A stretch of 64,000 nt of DNA from Epiperipatus broadwayi. Lineage: Eukaryota > Onychophora > Udeonychophora > Euonychophora > Peripatidae. Under the pieces are notes generated by a model, which ran no database searches, had not been told where the DNA came from, and was given only the letters and a program-made list of their open reading frames with translations. How positions within the stretch are numbered: position 1 is the first letter of the stretch; every line of letters begins with the position of its first letter. The stretch covers positions 1,928,001 to 1,992,000 of the forward strand of contig JAQFVV010000181.1 of the NCBI GenBank assembly GCA_028023455.1. Reading direction: 5' to 3'. The translations under genes and the position numbers were made by a program. This document shows positions 1 through 13,894 of this stretch, in pieces.

Positions 1-49
1 AATAATAGTTGCTTTTTAATTTTTATTGACAAGTGGGTCTTTTTTGATT

Positions 50-240
50 ATGTTTAAATAATAATTTACGGTACTTTTATTGGTTTACATTTGATTGATA
101 AATAATTAGTAGCAGGGGTGTTTTTGTGTATGTTTAAATAATAATTTACGTTACTTTTATTTTACATTTGATTGACAACAATTATTGGGAGAAGGGGTGT
201 ATGTTTAAATAAAAATTTAAGTTACTTTTATTTTACATTT
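50..240. repeat. minisatellite, about 2.5 copies of a 70-80 bp unit
   Basis: The motif TATGTTTAAATAATAATTTA followed by a TTACTTTTATT tract recurs at about 50, 129 and 201. Unit lengths are close to 79 and 72 bp and the last copy is partial. The copies differ by a few substitutions and small indels. No function is visible. Confidence 0.8.
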
Positions 241-800
241 GACGAAGGCCATTTGGAATCCCTTAAACAAGCTGCCTTTACAAAGTGAATATTTCCGTCG
301 GCAAGAACAAGACTTACAAATGAAAGTTCAAAGATGTTTATGGACCTCAAGTCACATATATTCGCAACACAAACATCTCTTTTCTTTCAGCAGGATGTTA
401 CAGCAATGGCTCCCTGTCTGGCAGTTTCCATATTTTCAAGTTTTCTGTGTTAGAATTAGCCATATTCTTGGTCTCGGAAAATTACTCGCTAAGACGTGTC
501 TTAAAGCGTGATCATCAAAATATTGCACTATCCCACCCTAATAGAGAATTTAGGAGGCTTACAGCTTTATGAGGATCAATCATGACACTGTTAAAAGGTA
601 ACCGTACATCAATTCATATGAAAAAAAGGCCCCAATGAAAATTTAAATAATTTTGATACGATGAACTTAACACACCCTCGTACGATACTGTTACATGAAA
701 TACATAACATACCATTACGATATAGTGCATAACACAAACAACTATGGCATTTTTCTCTGCTTTTAGCATTAGGAAAAATCCACGACGTTAGCTGCCAGCC
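241..800. other. mixed-composition stretch, no assignable gene
   Basis: This follows the minisatellite and is less AT-biased than its surroundings. A 90-codon frame (239-511, +) and a second partly open frame starting GACGAAGGCCATTTGGAATC cover 240-430, but neither resembles a protein I recognise and both soon hit stops. It could be the tail of an old mobile element. No splice sites or promoter can be argued. Confidence 0.3.
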
Positions 801-940
801 GAGTTAATACTCTTTCTAGGTTTTATCATAGAAAGAAGGCTTAACTCCGAGTTAACACTTTTTCTAGATTTTATCATTGAAAGAAGGCTTAACTCTAAAT
901 TAACACTTTCTAGGATTTATTGTAGAAAGAAGGCTTAAAT
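800..940. repeat. three tandem copies of a ~50 bp unit
   Basis: Each copy has GTTAA(C/T)ACT, then TTTCTAG, a TTTAT tract, and ends GAAAGAAGGCTTAA. The starts are near 802, 852 and 900. The first two copies are very similar and the third is more diverged. Each unit also holds the short inverted pair TTTCTA / TAGAAA, so every copy can form a small hairpin. Confidence 0.8.
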
Positions 941-2760
941 GCTTGGGTGCGACCACGGAAATGACATATTTCTAGAAATAGCGCCATCCTGTGGCTGACA
1001 CAATAGATCAGAACACAACCAATATCTTTAATAACTTTGCAAGTATATATATATTTTTTGTGATTAATGATATCTGCATTGGTGAATTATTTAACAAAAT
1101 AATATCAATCATTTTTATTTAATATTTAATTAATATTCATTTATTATGAAAGCATAAAAAGTTATTTTTTTTTATTTGATTTAATGTAGAAGGTCAAAGT
1201 GATTTTTTTTTTTCAAGAAAAGATTTCTTGAATATTTCTACTTCATTACTGAGTGCAAAGGGTAGAGTTGACCTTTAGAGAGTGAAATGACCTCTTGATT
1301 GATGGAAGGGATATCTATTTAACTGATAGTCACTAATAAAAAATTGCTTATTATTGTTGTTTTCAACCATTGCTTTGTTCATTCTGCCTGTGCTAAGTCT
1401 TCTATCTCTTCCAGAAGTCAAGTCAATTTAAACTCCAAAGTGAAATTTTAAAAGCCATTATGGGAATTCTAGTTACCAGAAAGTTTTAAGCTAGGATGAC
1501 CGGCTAAATTACAAGAAAGGTATATCTTCCTTAAATTCCTTTCCTCAAGTGTAAATGTTAAATTAACACTATCATTAATATTATTACTATTTTTTTTTAA
1601 ATGTATTTCTATGCTGATAAAGGTACTCTTGTTTGCTAACATCTATTATTCTTATTAAGAAAATGAAAGTGCATGAACTCTATAATCTTTTAACAAAATT
1701 GTGTGAATTTTATAATATTTTGTGGAAATCTATGCAGGACTATTTAACAAAATTTATGAACTCTCAGCTCAAATTATATTTTGCTTATATAAAAGTCAGG
1801 TTAAAACAAAAAGATGCCTGTACTTTATTATGCTATATTTTAAATTACTACGGAATGATAACTTTGTTTCTTATCTATGCTTATAAAAATAAAATATGAT
1901 TTTATTAAAGAAATAAATATGTGACTTACAAAAGATTAATTAATTATTACTATTTATTGAACGTATATGCTTAAGTCGAATTGAAGGATATTAATATTGT
2001 ATATTTTTGTTCTCTTCGAAGTATGGATTTGTTATAACAAAATATTAGTGTTTAAGGAATTACAAATTTTATGTGAGCAATTAATTAACAACGGACTAGA
2101 ACTAATTATGTGTATGCTAACTCATAAATCATAGGAAGCAAATGTCTTTAGGAAACCTGTTAAAGTACTGTTGAGTTAAATGTTTTTAGAATTGCTTAAA
2201 TGAGAAGGATTAAACCAATAAATAGCTAAAACTATCTTTCATATTATTGTTATGAAAATGTATTACTGCACGTGCTATACCAGTAAACTCAATAAGCTTT
2301 TTGCTAAGAACATTGGAGATTACTGAATTAAGTTTGAATTGTAAATGTTTTGTCCTACAAAAATTTGTTTTCATGTTCTTACTGACACTCACTCGTCTGG
2401 GAATAATCTTCGTTATCTCCATGTTGCTCAGTAAACTTTGCAAGTGAATTTTTTTTTTTTTTTAAGTTAAAAAAGTAGTGTGACTTTTTTTTTTATTTGT
2501 TGTTAATTTTTTGAACTTCTAGAACATCACGGATTATTCGCAAGTTGTGAATATGCTGGTAAATTGTATTATTTAAATAAGATTTTTTTTTTATGTAGAG
2601 AATACATTACTTTCTTTTGAGTATTTTATTAAAGAGAGAGATCTATTTTATATATTTTTTTTTTTCTTTTATCTCGAAGTGAGAATTTTTCAGCTTTTAG
2701 AGTAGCTAACGTATGAAAGAAATATTGTGTCAGATATAATAGTTATTGCCATTCAAATTT
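941..2760. other. AT-rich DNA without a recognisable gene
   Basis: Only short AT-driven frames occur (for example 1633-1899 + and 2210-2443 -). They have no recognisable motifs and biased low-complexity composition. Several poly-T runs are present. The phrase GCGCCATCCTGTGGCTGA near 983 is the kind of short sequence seen in animal repeats, but nothing else supports an element here. Confidence 0.5.
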
Positions 2761-2762
2761 TT

Positions 2763-3136
2763 TAAAACAGCTGATCATCATCATCAACCGTTATCAGTCC
2801 ACTGCAGGATGAAGGTCTCTACAAGTTTAATCCATCTTTTTCTATCTTTAGCTTCTCTTCTCCACATCACCCCTGCACACTTTCTTATTTCATCCATCCA
2901 TCTCACACATGGTCTCTTTCTGGGTCTTTTACAATCTCTTAGAATTCAGTTTAAAATTTCAATTGTCCATCTATTATCATCTCTTCTAGCAATATGTCCA
3001 GCCCAACTTCACTTCAGTCTTTTAATTTTTCCAATGAGGTCAGTAACACCTGTTTGTTCTCTTACCCATACATTGCATTTTCGATCCCTTCTTGTTACTC
3101 CCAACATGCATCTCTCCATACTTCTTTCAGTGTTCT
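2763..3136 (-). pseudogene. RTE-like non-LTR retrotransposon, 3' end of the reverse transcriptase ORF (5'-truncated relic)
   Basis: On the minus strand a frame reads from 3136 down to 2790 with residues such as ERSMERCMLGVTRRDR, then WSWAGHIARR, then RWMDEIRK and a tail ending LQWTDNG. These are the usual C-terminal landmarks of RTE/jockey-type endonuclease-reverse transcriptases of animals: a basic linker, GHIARR, RW-DDI and a final QQW. One in-frame stop interrupts it after the GHIARR block. The coding part ends in a short GAT/TGA repeat (2770-2787), typical of the simple-repeat 3' ends of RTE elements. The 5' side stops abruptly near 3136, as in ordinary 5'-truncated LINE copies. The endonuclease and the catalytic RT core are missing, so this copy is dead. 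Clade assignment below RTE is uncertain. Confidence 0.8.
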
Positions 3137-3139
3137 GAT

Positions 3140-6100
3140 AGTCTGTTCTAAGTTAAAAGTTTATATTTTAATGTATCATTTACTTACTGTAATATTTGCA
3201 TATTATTGAATTTGGAATTATTTTTCACACTCTTATTTATGCATATGTGTGTATATCTTATGCACTTATTTTATTTAATTAGTAAATATTCAGTTTTATA
3301 ATTGTTTCTCTATATTTCAGATAGTGTTGTATTCTAAAAGAATTGAAGGAATTAGTGATCTTTATCTGTATGTGTATTTATCTGCCAATGTATAGTATGA
3401 AATGTATAGAGGAGCTATGAAAAAGAAGTTACACTTGATATGTTCTATGTTTGTTGGGATGAAGGAATCTCTCTCCTTTTTTCTTATATCTTAAGTAATT
3501 GCCATGAGTGAAGGTTATTCATGGGTTGAGTGGTATGCATTGTAAAATGGTATTTTATGAAGTTAAGTGATATTTTCCCCATTGTTCTGGTAATGAGACA
3601 AGTTCCACACCAATAGTGTATTTCAGAATTAGATAAGTTGTTTGATTTATTAGCCAAAGAGCTTATTTGTTCCTCATGTGCTTAAATTTCTCTTGAATGT
3701 TTATTTTTGTATTATCATGGAAACATAGCTATATGTAGTTCAGTTGGTGGTTAGATAAATAGTCAGATTAAATTCTTTATTGAATACTAAAGTAGAAGTA
3801 GTGTTATATTTTGTTGGTTGGTCTATGATATTGTCCGGAATAAAACACTTGTTTAATAATTCATAAGTAAATTGACAATATGTAAAAATATTGATTTTTT
3901 TTATATTTACCATAAGATGTCACACACACGCATAATGCAAATAATAATATCGCAGATATGAAAGTATAATACTGTTAAATTTATATATCAGGAAGTAAAT
4001 GTTTTAAATCATATCATATTAATTCACCGCAAGCTTTAAACCATCAAATCATCAGAATAATTGTTATTTTATTTCATTTGTGAATGCATAAAAGATGTAG
4101 ATATTTAAAGAGATTATTTAATTGAGTTAAAGCTACTTTCTTGATAGCCAAGTTTACTAAGTTGCTTTATTCTAATAATTATTAGTGTAACCTCTCAAAC
4201 TTGTATATTGTGCCTATAATATAATATTTTATTTATTCAGTGTTGTTTGCTGATAAAATGTTTAGATAGCCTAGACATATTCAAAGTCAGAATATTAAGG
4301 TATTATGTGTTCGTAAATGTCTAAGTAATAAATGATAAAATGCATAACAGAAATGATTTCAAACTTAGGTGGGCAAATTTGTTTGTGAATTTAGAAATCA
4401 GGACAAATACTCCCACTGTGAATTAACTGTACTTAATTGAATTTCAAATGTAAATAAATGCTTTATTTATTTATTGAAAACTGTGTCCCGAGTTATTTTT
4501 ATATGCATTCGTATTCTAGTTTCCACATTCCATACATCTATTACAAAATAAGTACATTACTTTATAAATTTGATAATAAATATGCTGACATCTGATAGTA
4601 TTGTTTCTTTGATCCAAACATTACATGAAATACTTTACCATTTGGTAAACTTATAAAAAGGTTGCATAGTTAGTTTATTATTTAGATAATAATGTGAGAT
4701 TAAAAGGTACCCTACTTCCTTCATTATCTAATTGCTAGCCCAGTAAAACATTATTCAATTTATTCCATTATATTTTATTATAATTTGTAGTTATGAATTA
4801 TTAGATAGTATAATTTCTTTAACCAAACTATATTATAGATTCCCTGAGATCTGATTTTATATTCCTAGATTAACATTAATTCAGCTATTTAGATTAAAAT
4901 GTGCTGAATAATAGAGTTATTTAGTATTATGCTTTTCTTTTTGTCAAAGTTATATTGAGCTAATATAGAGTATATTTAGATGATGGAAGAGATCAAATTG
5001 AAATTATATTTTATTAGTTTGAACAAATAAAACTCTGCTGGCCTCCATTATTTGGTTGATTAATAAATAAGGCCTATATTTTATTTAATGGTTTGTAGTA
5101 TTTCTTCCTTCATTTATTTATATTCTATATGTTATGGACTTCCTATAACCTTCCACTGAGCTAAGCTATAAGTTAGACATGTAGAAGAGTCTCAGTATTA
5201 ATTCTAAATCAAAAAAATTATTCTATTCATTAATAGAATTGGCGCTCTGGGCATTTCCTCATATAATGTATAGGAGTGGTGTTGTGTGTGGGGGTTACAA
5301 TATATATATATATTGTAACTAAATAAACATTTACTTATGAATTCTCAAAATATAAATATCTCAAAATATAAATCCAATTGTATTAACCTCCATTGTAACT
5401 TAAATCAAATATTAAGTGCATTTTAATTTGTGCAATAATATCAAGTGGGTGAGTACATTCAATCAAAATATTTCAAAATAAATCCAACACTTTTTACCAC
5501 TTTCTATCTCTTAGTTTTATTAAATGAATATCTAAGTCAATAATAAGTGAATATGGTCTATCAGGGCACCACTAAGTTATCTGAACCTAGACAAGGTTAT
5601 ATTCTGTACCTATTTTAAATGTACCGGATTTGAACCCCTTTGGCACCTTATTTATAATAAAATGTAGGATTTTTGATTTTAGACCCATATCACCTTTGCA
5701 CTAACATTAAGGAAAGCACAAAACATCATTATGCTTTAGTGGTGCATATAAAATTCATCAGACAAAAATTATCACTTAGATTTTTAATATTATAAATGGA
5801 TTTCAACATTTCATAAGTTTTACTAGCTCATATTAAACACTCAATTTATGGTGGCAATTCATTCATCCTTGAATGATGTGGATAATGGAATGGTGGTGAT
5901 CATCTTATAATGACTCACAAATGATAACCAAATACAGTGAGAATCATTATTTATCTATGGCCATTAAACACATTTATCTAGATCATTAATTTAAAAACAT
6001 GATGATGATGATGATGATGGCACTTCCATCCACAGCTTTAGAACTAAGCCTAACATAAAATTTAGCTTTTAGAAATTCATAATTATTTGGCTAACTTTAG

Positions 6101-8815
6101 TATATTTAAATTAGAACTTCAACAGTTAATATTCAACAGTGATGATGAATGATCATAACTAATAAAGAATACTCTTAATAAAAATATATGCCTCTTTTAA
6201 TAAAACAAATTAACATTTATTATTGGACTACTAAAACATACATACTGTTTAAAGATATATGAAAATTTATCTAAACAACAATTATGAGTGATTTATATTT
6301 AAATCAATATTAATATTAAATCCCCCCCCTTTCCCATTAATGACAGTATCCAACATTTATCCCAGTATTATGTACATCAATTTGGATAAGAAATTACTAC
6401 AATTTTATATCCACAAGAAAAGTCCTTCATTAAAAAAAAATAAACACTCATTGTGCACACATATTTTTATACCCTTATACATCTAAACTTAACATATAAA
6501 GTACAATGATTAATTAGAAAAGTGTTAGTTAGATTGAGAAGTAAAAGATTTACAGAAACAAGTTTTAAATTAATTATCTCCCCCTCTAAGCTATTGAGGT
6601 CACTAATCTCAAAAACCATAACCCAATTTCTCTAACCCTATGTGGGTGTTGATCCCCATTATGAATAAAATATTTTAAAAAAATAATAAACTTACCTATT
6701 AACAACATCTCATAAATTTAAATTAATATGCAATGATACCCTTTATAAAATAAAATTCATCAATAAGTGGGTATAATAATTTTAGAATACATAAAATCAG
6801 TAATAAAGCTTATAGCTATTATTACTGAAACTCTTTGTTTTACTTGATTTTGGGTTTTAAAAAAATTCAGAGATAAGAAAAGAAAAATTTTTGTTATTAA
6901 AATTTTGCTAATATTCCCTGAATAAAGAGGAAAATATATAATTAAAATTCATATTACCAGTCCTTTTATTTTCTTGAGGCAGACAAGAGTTCAAATTCAG
7001 TCTGTTAAATGTCTACATTATGCAGCAAACACATACACAAATCTATAACACGCATATATGACCAATTTCCATGGTTCACTGGAAGTTTCTTTTCTTGACT
7101 TGAGGCTTGTAATTCTTTTATGGTGATGACAATGATGAAGTTACTTGCTTTTTTAGGAACCATTTGGCACTGGAACTGTTTCCTATTTGGAATAATTCTT
7201 TTAATAGATTAAGGATATTTCTTGTTTTCATATGTATAAGTTTTTGCTGGGGTTTAAACTCAGTCACTAGTACAACTGAACTAGCATGGTTTAACACTTC
7301 AGTAGATTATTTATTTTCATTTAGCTTTCAAATGCAGATGAATGTTTCTTCTATTTAAAACCTGGATGAGCAGTCAGTCACTTCAATTCTATCTTTCCCA
7401 ATCAATCATAAGATGTGGAATACTTCTGATTCAGACCTCTTAAATGCATTGGCTGATGGTTGGCCAGAATAACCAGATAAAATATGTTTACTAAGCCTGT
7501 CATTGCTATATGCTTTCCAAATAAAATTATATATATAAAATGACAGTAATTCAAATTGGGTTTTTTTTTTCAGAATTTAACTTGCGTTCTTTACAGTTGC
7601 AATATTTAATCTCTATATTTTCTTTCCAAGTCTGAGAACTTTTATACCATTGATAGAAAACCTGATTTTATTAGTAAAATCATTTGATTAAAATTGATCA
7701 TCTGTTTCAAATTTACAGTCAGTAAGAAAATCCAAACTAATAAACATAAACACCTGATTTTATTTATCACTGAAGCAGTCTACTTAAAACTGATTATCTG
7801 TTTCAAATTTACTATTGCAAGAAACCCCATTTTTATTTCTTGATAATTAACATGAGCTGGTATATAGAAAAAAACCCATTATTTTAATGTTTACACTTCC
7901 ATCCTAAATCTTAGTTTTGTAAAATTTTATTACTTCTCTGAGTTACAGATTTTCAGCCATAAATGTTAGCTGAAATTTTAACCTGTGACTTTAATTAATA
8001 CAATATAATTCTTTACACATTTTTCTCCTTTGAAAAAAAAGATTTTAACATAATTTTCTTTTACTATATTGTAACTGTAAATGTATTTATGTAATATACA
8101 GCCACACATTCTGTCATCCAAAAGACTTGCTTAACCAAACAATCTAAATGCTTTTTAGAAACTATAATTTAATATTCAAAATTAAATTTTTAGAACTATT
8201 AAATCTAAATTACAGATAGAGAATACAAATAGCAGAATTTATCAAGTGTAGATTAATTTTGAAGAAAGTTACCAATAATGATTATCTAAATAGTTTGTGT
8301 CCACAGACAACTGCCTATATGCGTTATAATCTTACTTTTAAAAATAATTATTAAAAACTCAAGGTAGGTACTATTCCTTTTGGATTATATCAACACAAAC
8401 AAACAAATAGCAAATATTTCCCCCACTCTCTGTCTTAGGCTTGTGGAGACTTGATCCTGTACGGTTTAAACTTAGGTGCACTACAGCTTCATTTCCTATA
8501 TAAAAAAATGTGATGATGATTTTTCTTTCTATATTTTCATTTTATGCACATTACTTAACTTTAGCCACAGGCTAAATTGAAATGGGCACAATATATATAC
8601 ATATTGGCTGATAATAATTTTTATCAGCTTGATTATAATTTAACTCTTTAATTCTTATTTTTTTAAATAGTAAAATTTTTCCAAAATTCCAAATATCATT
8701 TGTTTACTTGCATTCCTTGCAGTAATTAAGCATCAATCAACACCTTTTTACTGCAAAGCTACACATTATAAACATCATCTTTTAAATAGATTAATTAGTT
8801 TTAATAAAACTACCA
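3140..8815. other. long AT-rich gene-free stretch
   Basis: No coding frame with recognisable content was found on either strand. Small items are a perfect palindrome of alternating AT flanked by GTTACA/TGTAAC (5294-5319), a GATGATGAT microsatellite (6000-6020) and scattered A or T runs. The 64-codon frame at 7164-7358 (+) is hydrophobic and AT-driven, and I do not consider it a gene. Confidence 0.5.
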
Positions 8816-8960
8816 GTGCTCCCCTGTACAGGCCTGTTGCACGTACATGAGGCACCTTTGTGCAAAATAAATTTCAGTGCCTCTAGTGTCATGAACAGAG
8901 CTGGCTTGAGTGCATTTTGATGGCACATTTATCAAGGCCTTGGATCTGCTTGATCTAGGT
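8816..8960. repeat. GC-richer patch, possible transposon fragment
   Basis: The segment around GTACAGGCCTGTTGCACGTA and GGCACCTTTGTGC stands out from its AT-rich neighbours. It partly resembles, in inverted orientation, the patch at 11985-12055 (GGGCCTTTGTGCCCC, GTTGCACACCTGTATG). The two may be remnants of one element's ends. The match is short and imperfect. Confidence 0.3.
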
Positions 8961-10470
8961 ATTGTAAAAATTAAAACATTTTATTGTATGCAAAATAAAA
9001 TTACTTTTTTTTTGCCTCTTTAATTTGTAAGTCCTACAATGAATTTTATATGCAAAGTAATACAGTTGTAGATCTAGTAAGGAAGATTTTTCAGTTACTT
9101 TGTGTACCTAAATGTTTTGGAATGTTCTGATTATAAGCTCTTCATTAGAGTTTTTATGTATTAAATCAGAATACGCAAAAAATAAAGTTAGAGCGATGTT
9201 ATTAATGGATTCGCAGTAAAATGTAAAATAATTAAAATATTTTATTTTTTTGCATTATATGTATTCTATTTTATTTTCTCAGATATTGATTCAATAAAAT
9301 TGCACAAAAACATATAATAAAGAAGCAATTTACATATTAGAAGTAATTTGTGCAATTTTAATATACATGCATTTGCAAGTAAAATTATCTAATTTTGTAT
9401 ATATATCTAAATGTTTTTAGCATGTGGAAAAGACCCCTTCCCCTTGAAATAAAATTAGTTAATTAAAACAATGAATCTATATAATTTGTTTAACCAAAGA
9501 ATTATTTACATTTTTATTTACATATTAACTCTCCTGACTTGGGAGGCTGCAAATTGATAAATATCAATTAATTTTGATTAATTCCACTCTAACCATCTTG
9601 TTTTTACTTTATGTCTCGGAATCTCAGTAATAGAATATTTTTTATGCTTTTATTTCAGTTTAACAACTTTGTCACATGATATAGTTAGGTATCTAGGGAT
9701 TTTAAGGATTTACCTTACACTTGCTCAAGTGAAGTAATTTTCACACATTATTTATTCGATAAAATTTTTAGAAACCATTATATCATGCCTTGCAGTTTCT
9801 TTTGTTTAATGTTAAATTATAATAAAGAAAAAAAATCAAACAATTGGTTTCTTCTACTGGTATGGATAAAGAATTTTATAGATGCTTTTCCAACAGAATG
9901 GTTTGTATAAGTATTAAAATAATGTCATGTTAATGAAATGCAGACAAAATCTTTTTAGAAAATTGTTTTTAATTAATTCCATTAGCAACAACTTGATAAA
10001 AATACGTTTTAAAAATCCACCTTCTCACAAATTACTTGTTTACATTTTTTTAAACAAAATAGCTTTTCTTATTTTTGTTCAATGATATTTCATTTTTTAA
10101 TACCTATTATTAATTAGTTCATATTATACCTTATACTGTTTGACAATTTAAGATTTAGCCAGAATTTATTTAATGGAAGAGTTTTAAATTTTCATACTTA
10201 GATTGTTTATTGAATAAATTTTTAGAAGCCATTAAAACCACTTGCATTTTATTTTGTTTTGCTTAGATTTCCAGCATAGTGTTGATTTTGGATCAATTAC
10301 AAATTTTTACTGGAGAACAAGTAAAAAGTTAATATTGCATTTAAAAAAAAGATAATATTGTTATTCATAATGGAAAAAGCTATTTAGTAAAATGTAAAAA
10401 GATAATATGGGATAATAACAAAAAAAAAAGTTAACACTATTTAAAAAATGTTAGCATTACACAGACCTAA
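8961..10470. other. AT-rich DNA, no gene seen
   Basis: No recognisable reading frame, RNA gene or terminal repeat was found. The stretch holds many AAATTT-like words and homopolymer runs. Confidence 0.5.
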
Positions 10471-10539
10471 TATTTCGGGAGCAGACCCTCTACCAATACT
10501 CCCAAATGACCAACACATTTAGAACTTGTAAAACATTAC

Positions 10540-10690
10540 AGATAAACACAATTTCATCATATGCAGAATTATACCATATAATACTAAATCATCCATTCAC
10601 TTTACTACTGTTACCCAATTTACAGTTTTGATTGCCCCAGCAATCTTCAGAACTCATATCTTCTAACTTCAACTTCTAAATTCCAATTTA
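10540..10690 (+). repeat. half copy of the 32.3 kb foldback family
   Basis: The words ATACTAAATCATCCATTCAC, TTTACTACTGTTAC, TTGATTGCCCCAGCAATC and CTAACTTCAACTTCTAAATT occur in the same order as at 32268-32405. They define a dispersed family with two copies in this window. The inverted right arm present at 32.5 kb is missing here, so this is a truncated copy. Confidence 0.75.
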
Positions 10691-10779
10691 CAAAAAAAAA
10701 AAATTATGCAGAATTGTTGTAATAATGAGGCAATGTTTTATTTTTAAATAAAGTATTAATAATATGTTATTTTTTATAT

Positions 10780-11975
10780 AAATTAGAATGTTTAAATAAT
10801 AATAATTGGGAAATCCATTTTATTTACATATAAATTTTATTAATTATAATGATGAAAGGGCATCAACCTGTTCAATTTTGTGCAGTGATAGAGTGTACAT
10901 GAAATATATTTCGAGGCTAGAGCAACTGCCATAATAAGTTTAAATAATGAAATATTTTTAAATTTAAATATTCTACATGACTAAAGCATGATAAACAGAG
11001 CAGCCAAAATGCAAAAACATTAATTATAAACAGCAATTTGCCACGCGCTTTCGATATTGTATACCAGAATCATGGTGATGTACTGGAACTGAATGGTTAA
11101 TATACCAGTGCATGCTCAGTGGAACACTAATGTTAATGCTGATTAATAATGTTTTTAGATTTCACAATAAACCAAGCCTCTTTCAACTTCCTTTTCTGAT
11201 CATTTGAATCATTGCACACAGTAGTAATACGTTGAGGATAAAACTCATGCCCACAATTACTTTCATGATTTGAAAAAACAGAATTAATCTGCAAATCACT
11301 TTTAGATTTTTTGTACTGATAAATATGATGTAGTAATCACGTTAAACATTGGCCTTTGTTTCACCGTAATAAATAGCATTGTGCAATGAGTCGATTGGAA
11401 AGGGAAGTTGAAAGAGGCTTGATTTATTGTGAAGTCTAAAAATGTTATTAATTAGCATAACACTAGTGTTCCACTGAGCATGCACTGGAATATTAACCAT
11501 TCAGTTCCAATATGTCGCCATGATTCTGGTATACAGTACCGAAAGCGCTTGGCAAATTGTTGTTTATAATTAATGTTTTTGCATTTTGGCTGCTCTGTTT
11601 ATCACGCTTTATTCATGTAAAATATTTTCATTATCTGACAGAGTTTTTATATTATTTATTTATATTTAAATAGTAAATATTTACAATCAGAATGCATTTC
11701 TAGAAATAAAAGGATTCAGAAATCTAAACATTTACATATAAGTTTTATTATCAAGACAAAATCGTATCAGTCTGTTCGGTTTAGTGCAATAATAAGAGTA
11801 TATATGTAGTATATTTCAAGCTTGTGCCTAGAAATTCAAAGCCTAGTTAATTGACACAAGTAAGTTTAAGAAATATTCCTCTTATATTTAAATAAAGAAT
11901 ATTTACACTCAGAAATGATGAAATGATTTGAAAATGTAAACAATTTTATTTACATATAAATTTTATTAATTATCT
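10780..11975. repeat. diverged direct repeats flanking a foldback element
   Basis: The phrase TTTACATATAA(A/G)TTTTATTA recurs at about 10823, 11731 and 11948. After the first two it is followed by related text (ATCAACCTGTTCAATTTTGT versus GTATCAGTCTGTTCGGTTTA). Flanking TTTAAATA-rich text also repeats. The units look like old tandem copies or fragments of one element, with the 10.97-11.63 kb foldback between the first two. Confidence 0.6.
10971..11630. mobile_element. ~650 bp foldback element with ~230 bp inverted arms
   Basis: The left arm (10971-11201) and right arm (11398-11630) are reverse complements over almost their whole length. Landmarks are GATAAACAGAGCAGCCAAAA against TTTTGGCTGCTCTGTTTATC, CCAGTGCATGCTCAGTGGAA against TTCCACTGAGCATGCACTGG, and CCTCTTTCAACTTCC against GGAAGTTGAAAGAGG. 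About 200 bp of unrelated spacer separates the arms. No transposase frame is present, so it is non-autonomous. No clear target duplication was found. Confidence 0.85.
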
Positions 11976-11984
11976 TGGTGTCTT

Positions 11985-12055
11985 GGCACCCTAGTAGTAA
12001 AGGGCCTTTGTGCCCCACACAAGTTGCACACCTGTATGTGGTAGCTCTGGCCCTG
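11985..12055. repeat. GC-richer patch, possible hAT-like terminus
   Basis: The block ends GTAGCTCTGGCCCTG, whose reverse complement starts CAGGGCCAGAGC, reminiscent of CAGGG-type hAT ends. It partly mirrors 8816-8960. There is no matching complete left end, so the assignment is tentative. Confidence 0.25.
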
Positions 12056-13890
12056 TAATTAACCTGCTTTTACAAATTCTACTAAAATCTAATGCTGAGG
12101 AATTTTAAATAGCTTAAGTTTAAATTAATTGTTTATCATAATGTTTTAGAATCTGTTATGCATCCGAATATTACTAATTATTTATCTAATCTTAGTTAAC
12201 TGTTTTGATCCCTTTTATACATGCACACACGTGCTTGCTTTCATTCTTTGTAATAAAATCAAGTTTAAAATTTCCTATAACAGAATTTTAAAATATTTAG
12301 ATACAAATTGGCATGAAGTATATATATGTAATCATATATATTGTTTAAAATATTAGTAATTTATTTTAACGTAAAGTAATTGTAAAGATATACATGGACA
12401 AATACGAAGATATTTTCAAATATATAAAACTTATATCAGTATGTATTATTTAAAATATTCATAATTTAACTTCAGAAATGTCTTTGAATTAATTACATAA
12501 CTTTGCTAAAAAAAAATTTAAACTTTCATTATAACACAGATGCAATTGTACTTAACATAATTGCTTTTACCATTTTCTTTGGGTATAATTTACAGTTGAT
12601 TTACAAATAGTTTTTATATTAAAAATTTAAGAAAAGTTTTTTTTTTTTTTTTTTTTGACAAAAATCATTGTTTCATAATATTAATTCTACAGTTAAAACA
12701 ATATTTAAATTTTTTTTAAAAAAAATGTAATAATTGAACTTTTACAATTAAAGATAAAATATATTTTTCTTCTACTTTTTTTTCCTCATAAAAAATTCAC
12801 AAAACAAAAAGCCATAAAACAGTAAAATAATTTAGAACAAAGTAGATATTGAGAGGGGTATTTTAAATTAGATTCGTCATTAAAATATATTTGAGAAAGA
12901 AAGTTATTTTAACTTATATACATATAAATTATCAGGTATTTTTAATTAATGTGAAAAACCATTACTGCTCTCATTTTCTTTTTTACGATAAAAAAATAAA
13001 TATTTTAAGTTTTTGGCACAAAAACTAACAGTTAAAGTAATTAAAGTATAAGACATTAATCAAGCCTAATGTAAATTTAAAAATCACAAAATTATATTGA
13101 TGTTTTTACACGGTGATTTACAACCCACATGCATATTCACTCCCTGATATATTTATGATATATTGTATGCATTTAAAGTAGGTTTGATCTTCATGCAAGC
13201 AGGCAATCTTTTTAAAATAAATAGACTAATAATAGCAGCTTCTTGAGCATTTTTCCATTTTTTGTTTTACTCTCTAAGAATATCTAGATATTTATTAACT
13301 GACAAATGGTAGCTGGGTTGACTGTGGGTCATCTATTTTATAATCTTGAAAAAGAAATTTATTTAGTCTCAGTCATATGGATGGGAGATAGATGAGCTTT
13401 CTCTGCATGGATGAAGCCCTACAAGAAGATAGAAACAATCTAATATTTCAATATTCTATAACTAAGAGGTTAAACAGTTTTAAATATCTCATTGTAAGGT
13501 AAAAAGTTTTTCCCACATCCTTTTACAAATAGTAAATGAAAAAATAATATTAGGACAATCAAATATATGAAAATGAAAGTTGATGTTTTTCCTCCCTGGT
13601 TTTATTTAGTTAGGTTGATTATGGGATGGCAATTTGAAAGAAAAATGTAAACTCGTTTGCAATCTGAAAAAACAAGTTATGGGCTTTACCAAATAGAAGT
13701 ATTAAACATTGCAACTCAACCTCCTACTTAACACTATATATACATTCACTATAGAGACTCATTATATTTGCATTAATAATGCATCATATATTTGAAATAA
13801 TACTAGTTTTAAATCATTTAATCATTCTCTACGAGTGAATCTTTATGGTGCTGAATAAATATATATTTAAAAAGTCATTATTATGTATAC
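12056..13890. other. AT-rich DNA, no gene seen
   Basis: No recognisable coding, RNA or terminal-repeat structure was found. A long T run lies at about 12638-12656. Confidence 0.5.
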
Positions 13891-13894
13891 TATT

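Noticed and set aside
239-511. 90-codon frame near the window start as a host exon
   Set aside because: No recognisable protein, no splice signals, and another frame in the same region looks equally open. It may be an old element.
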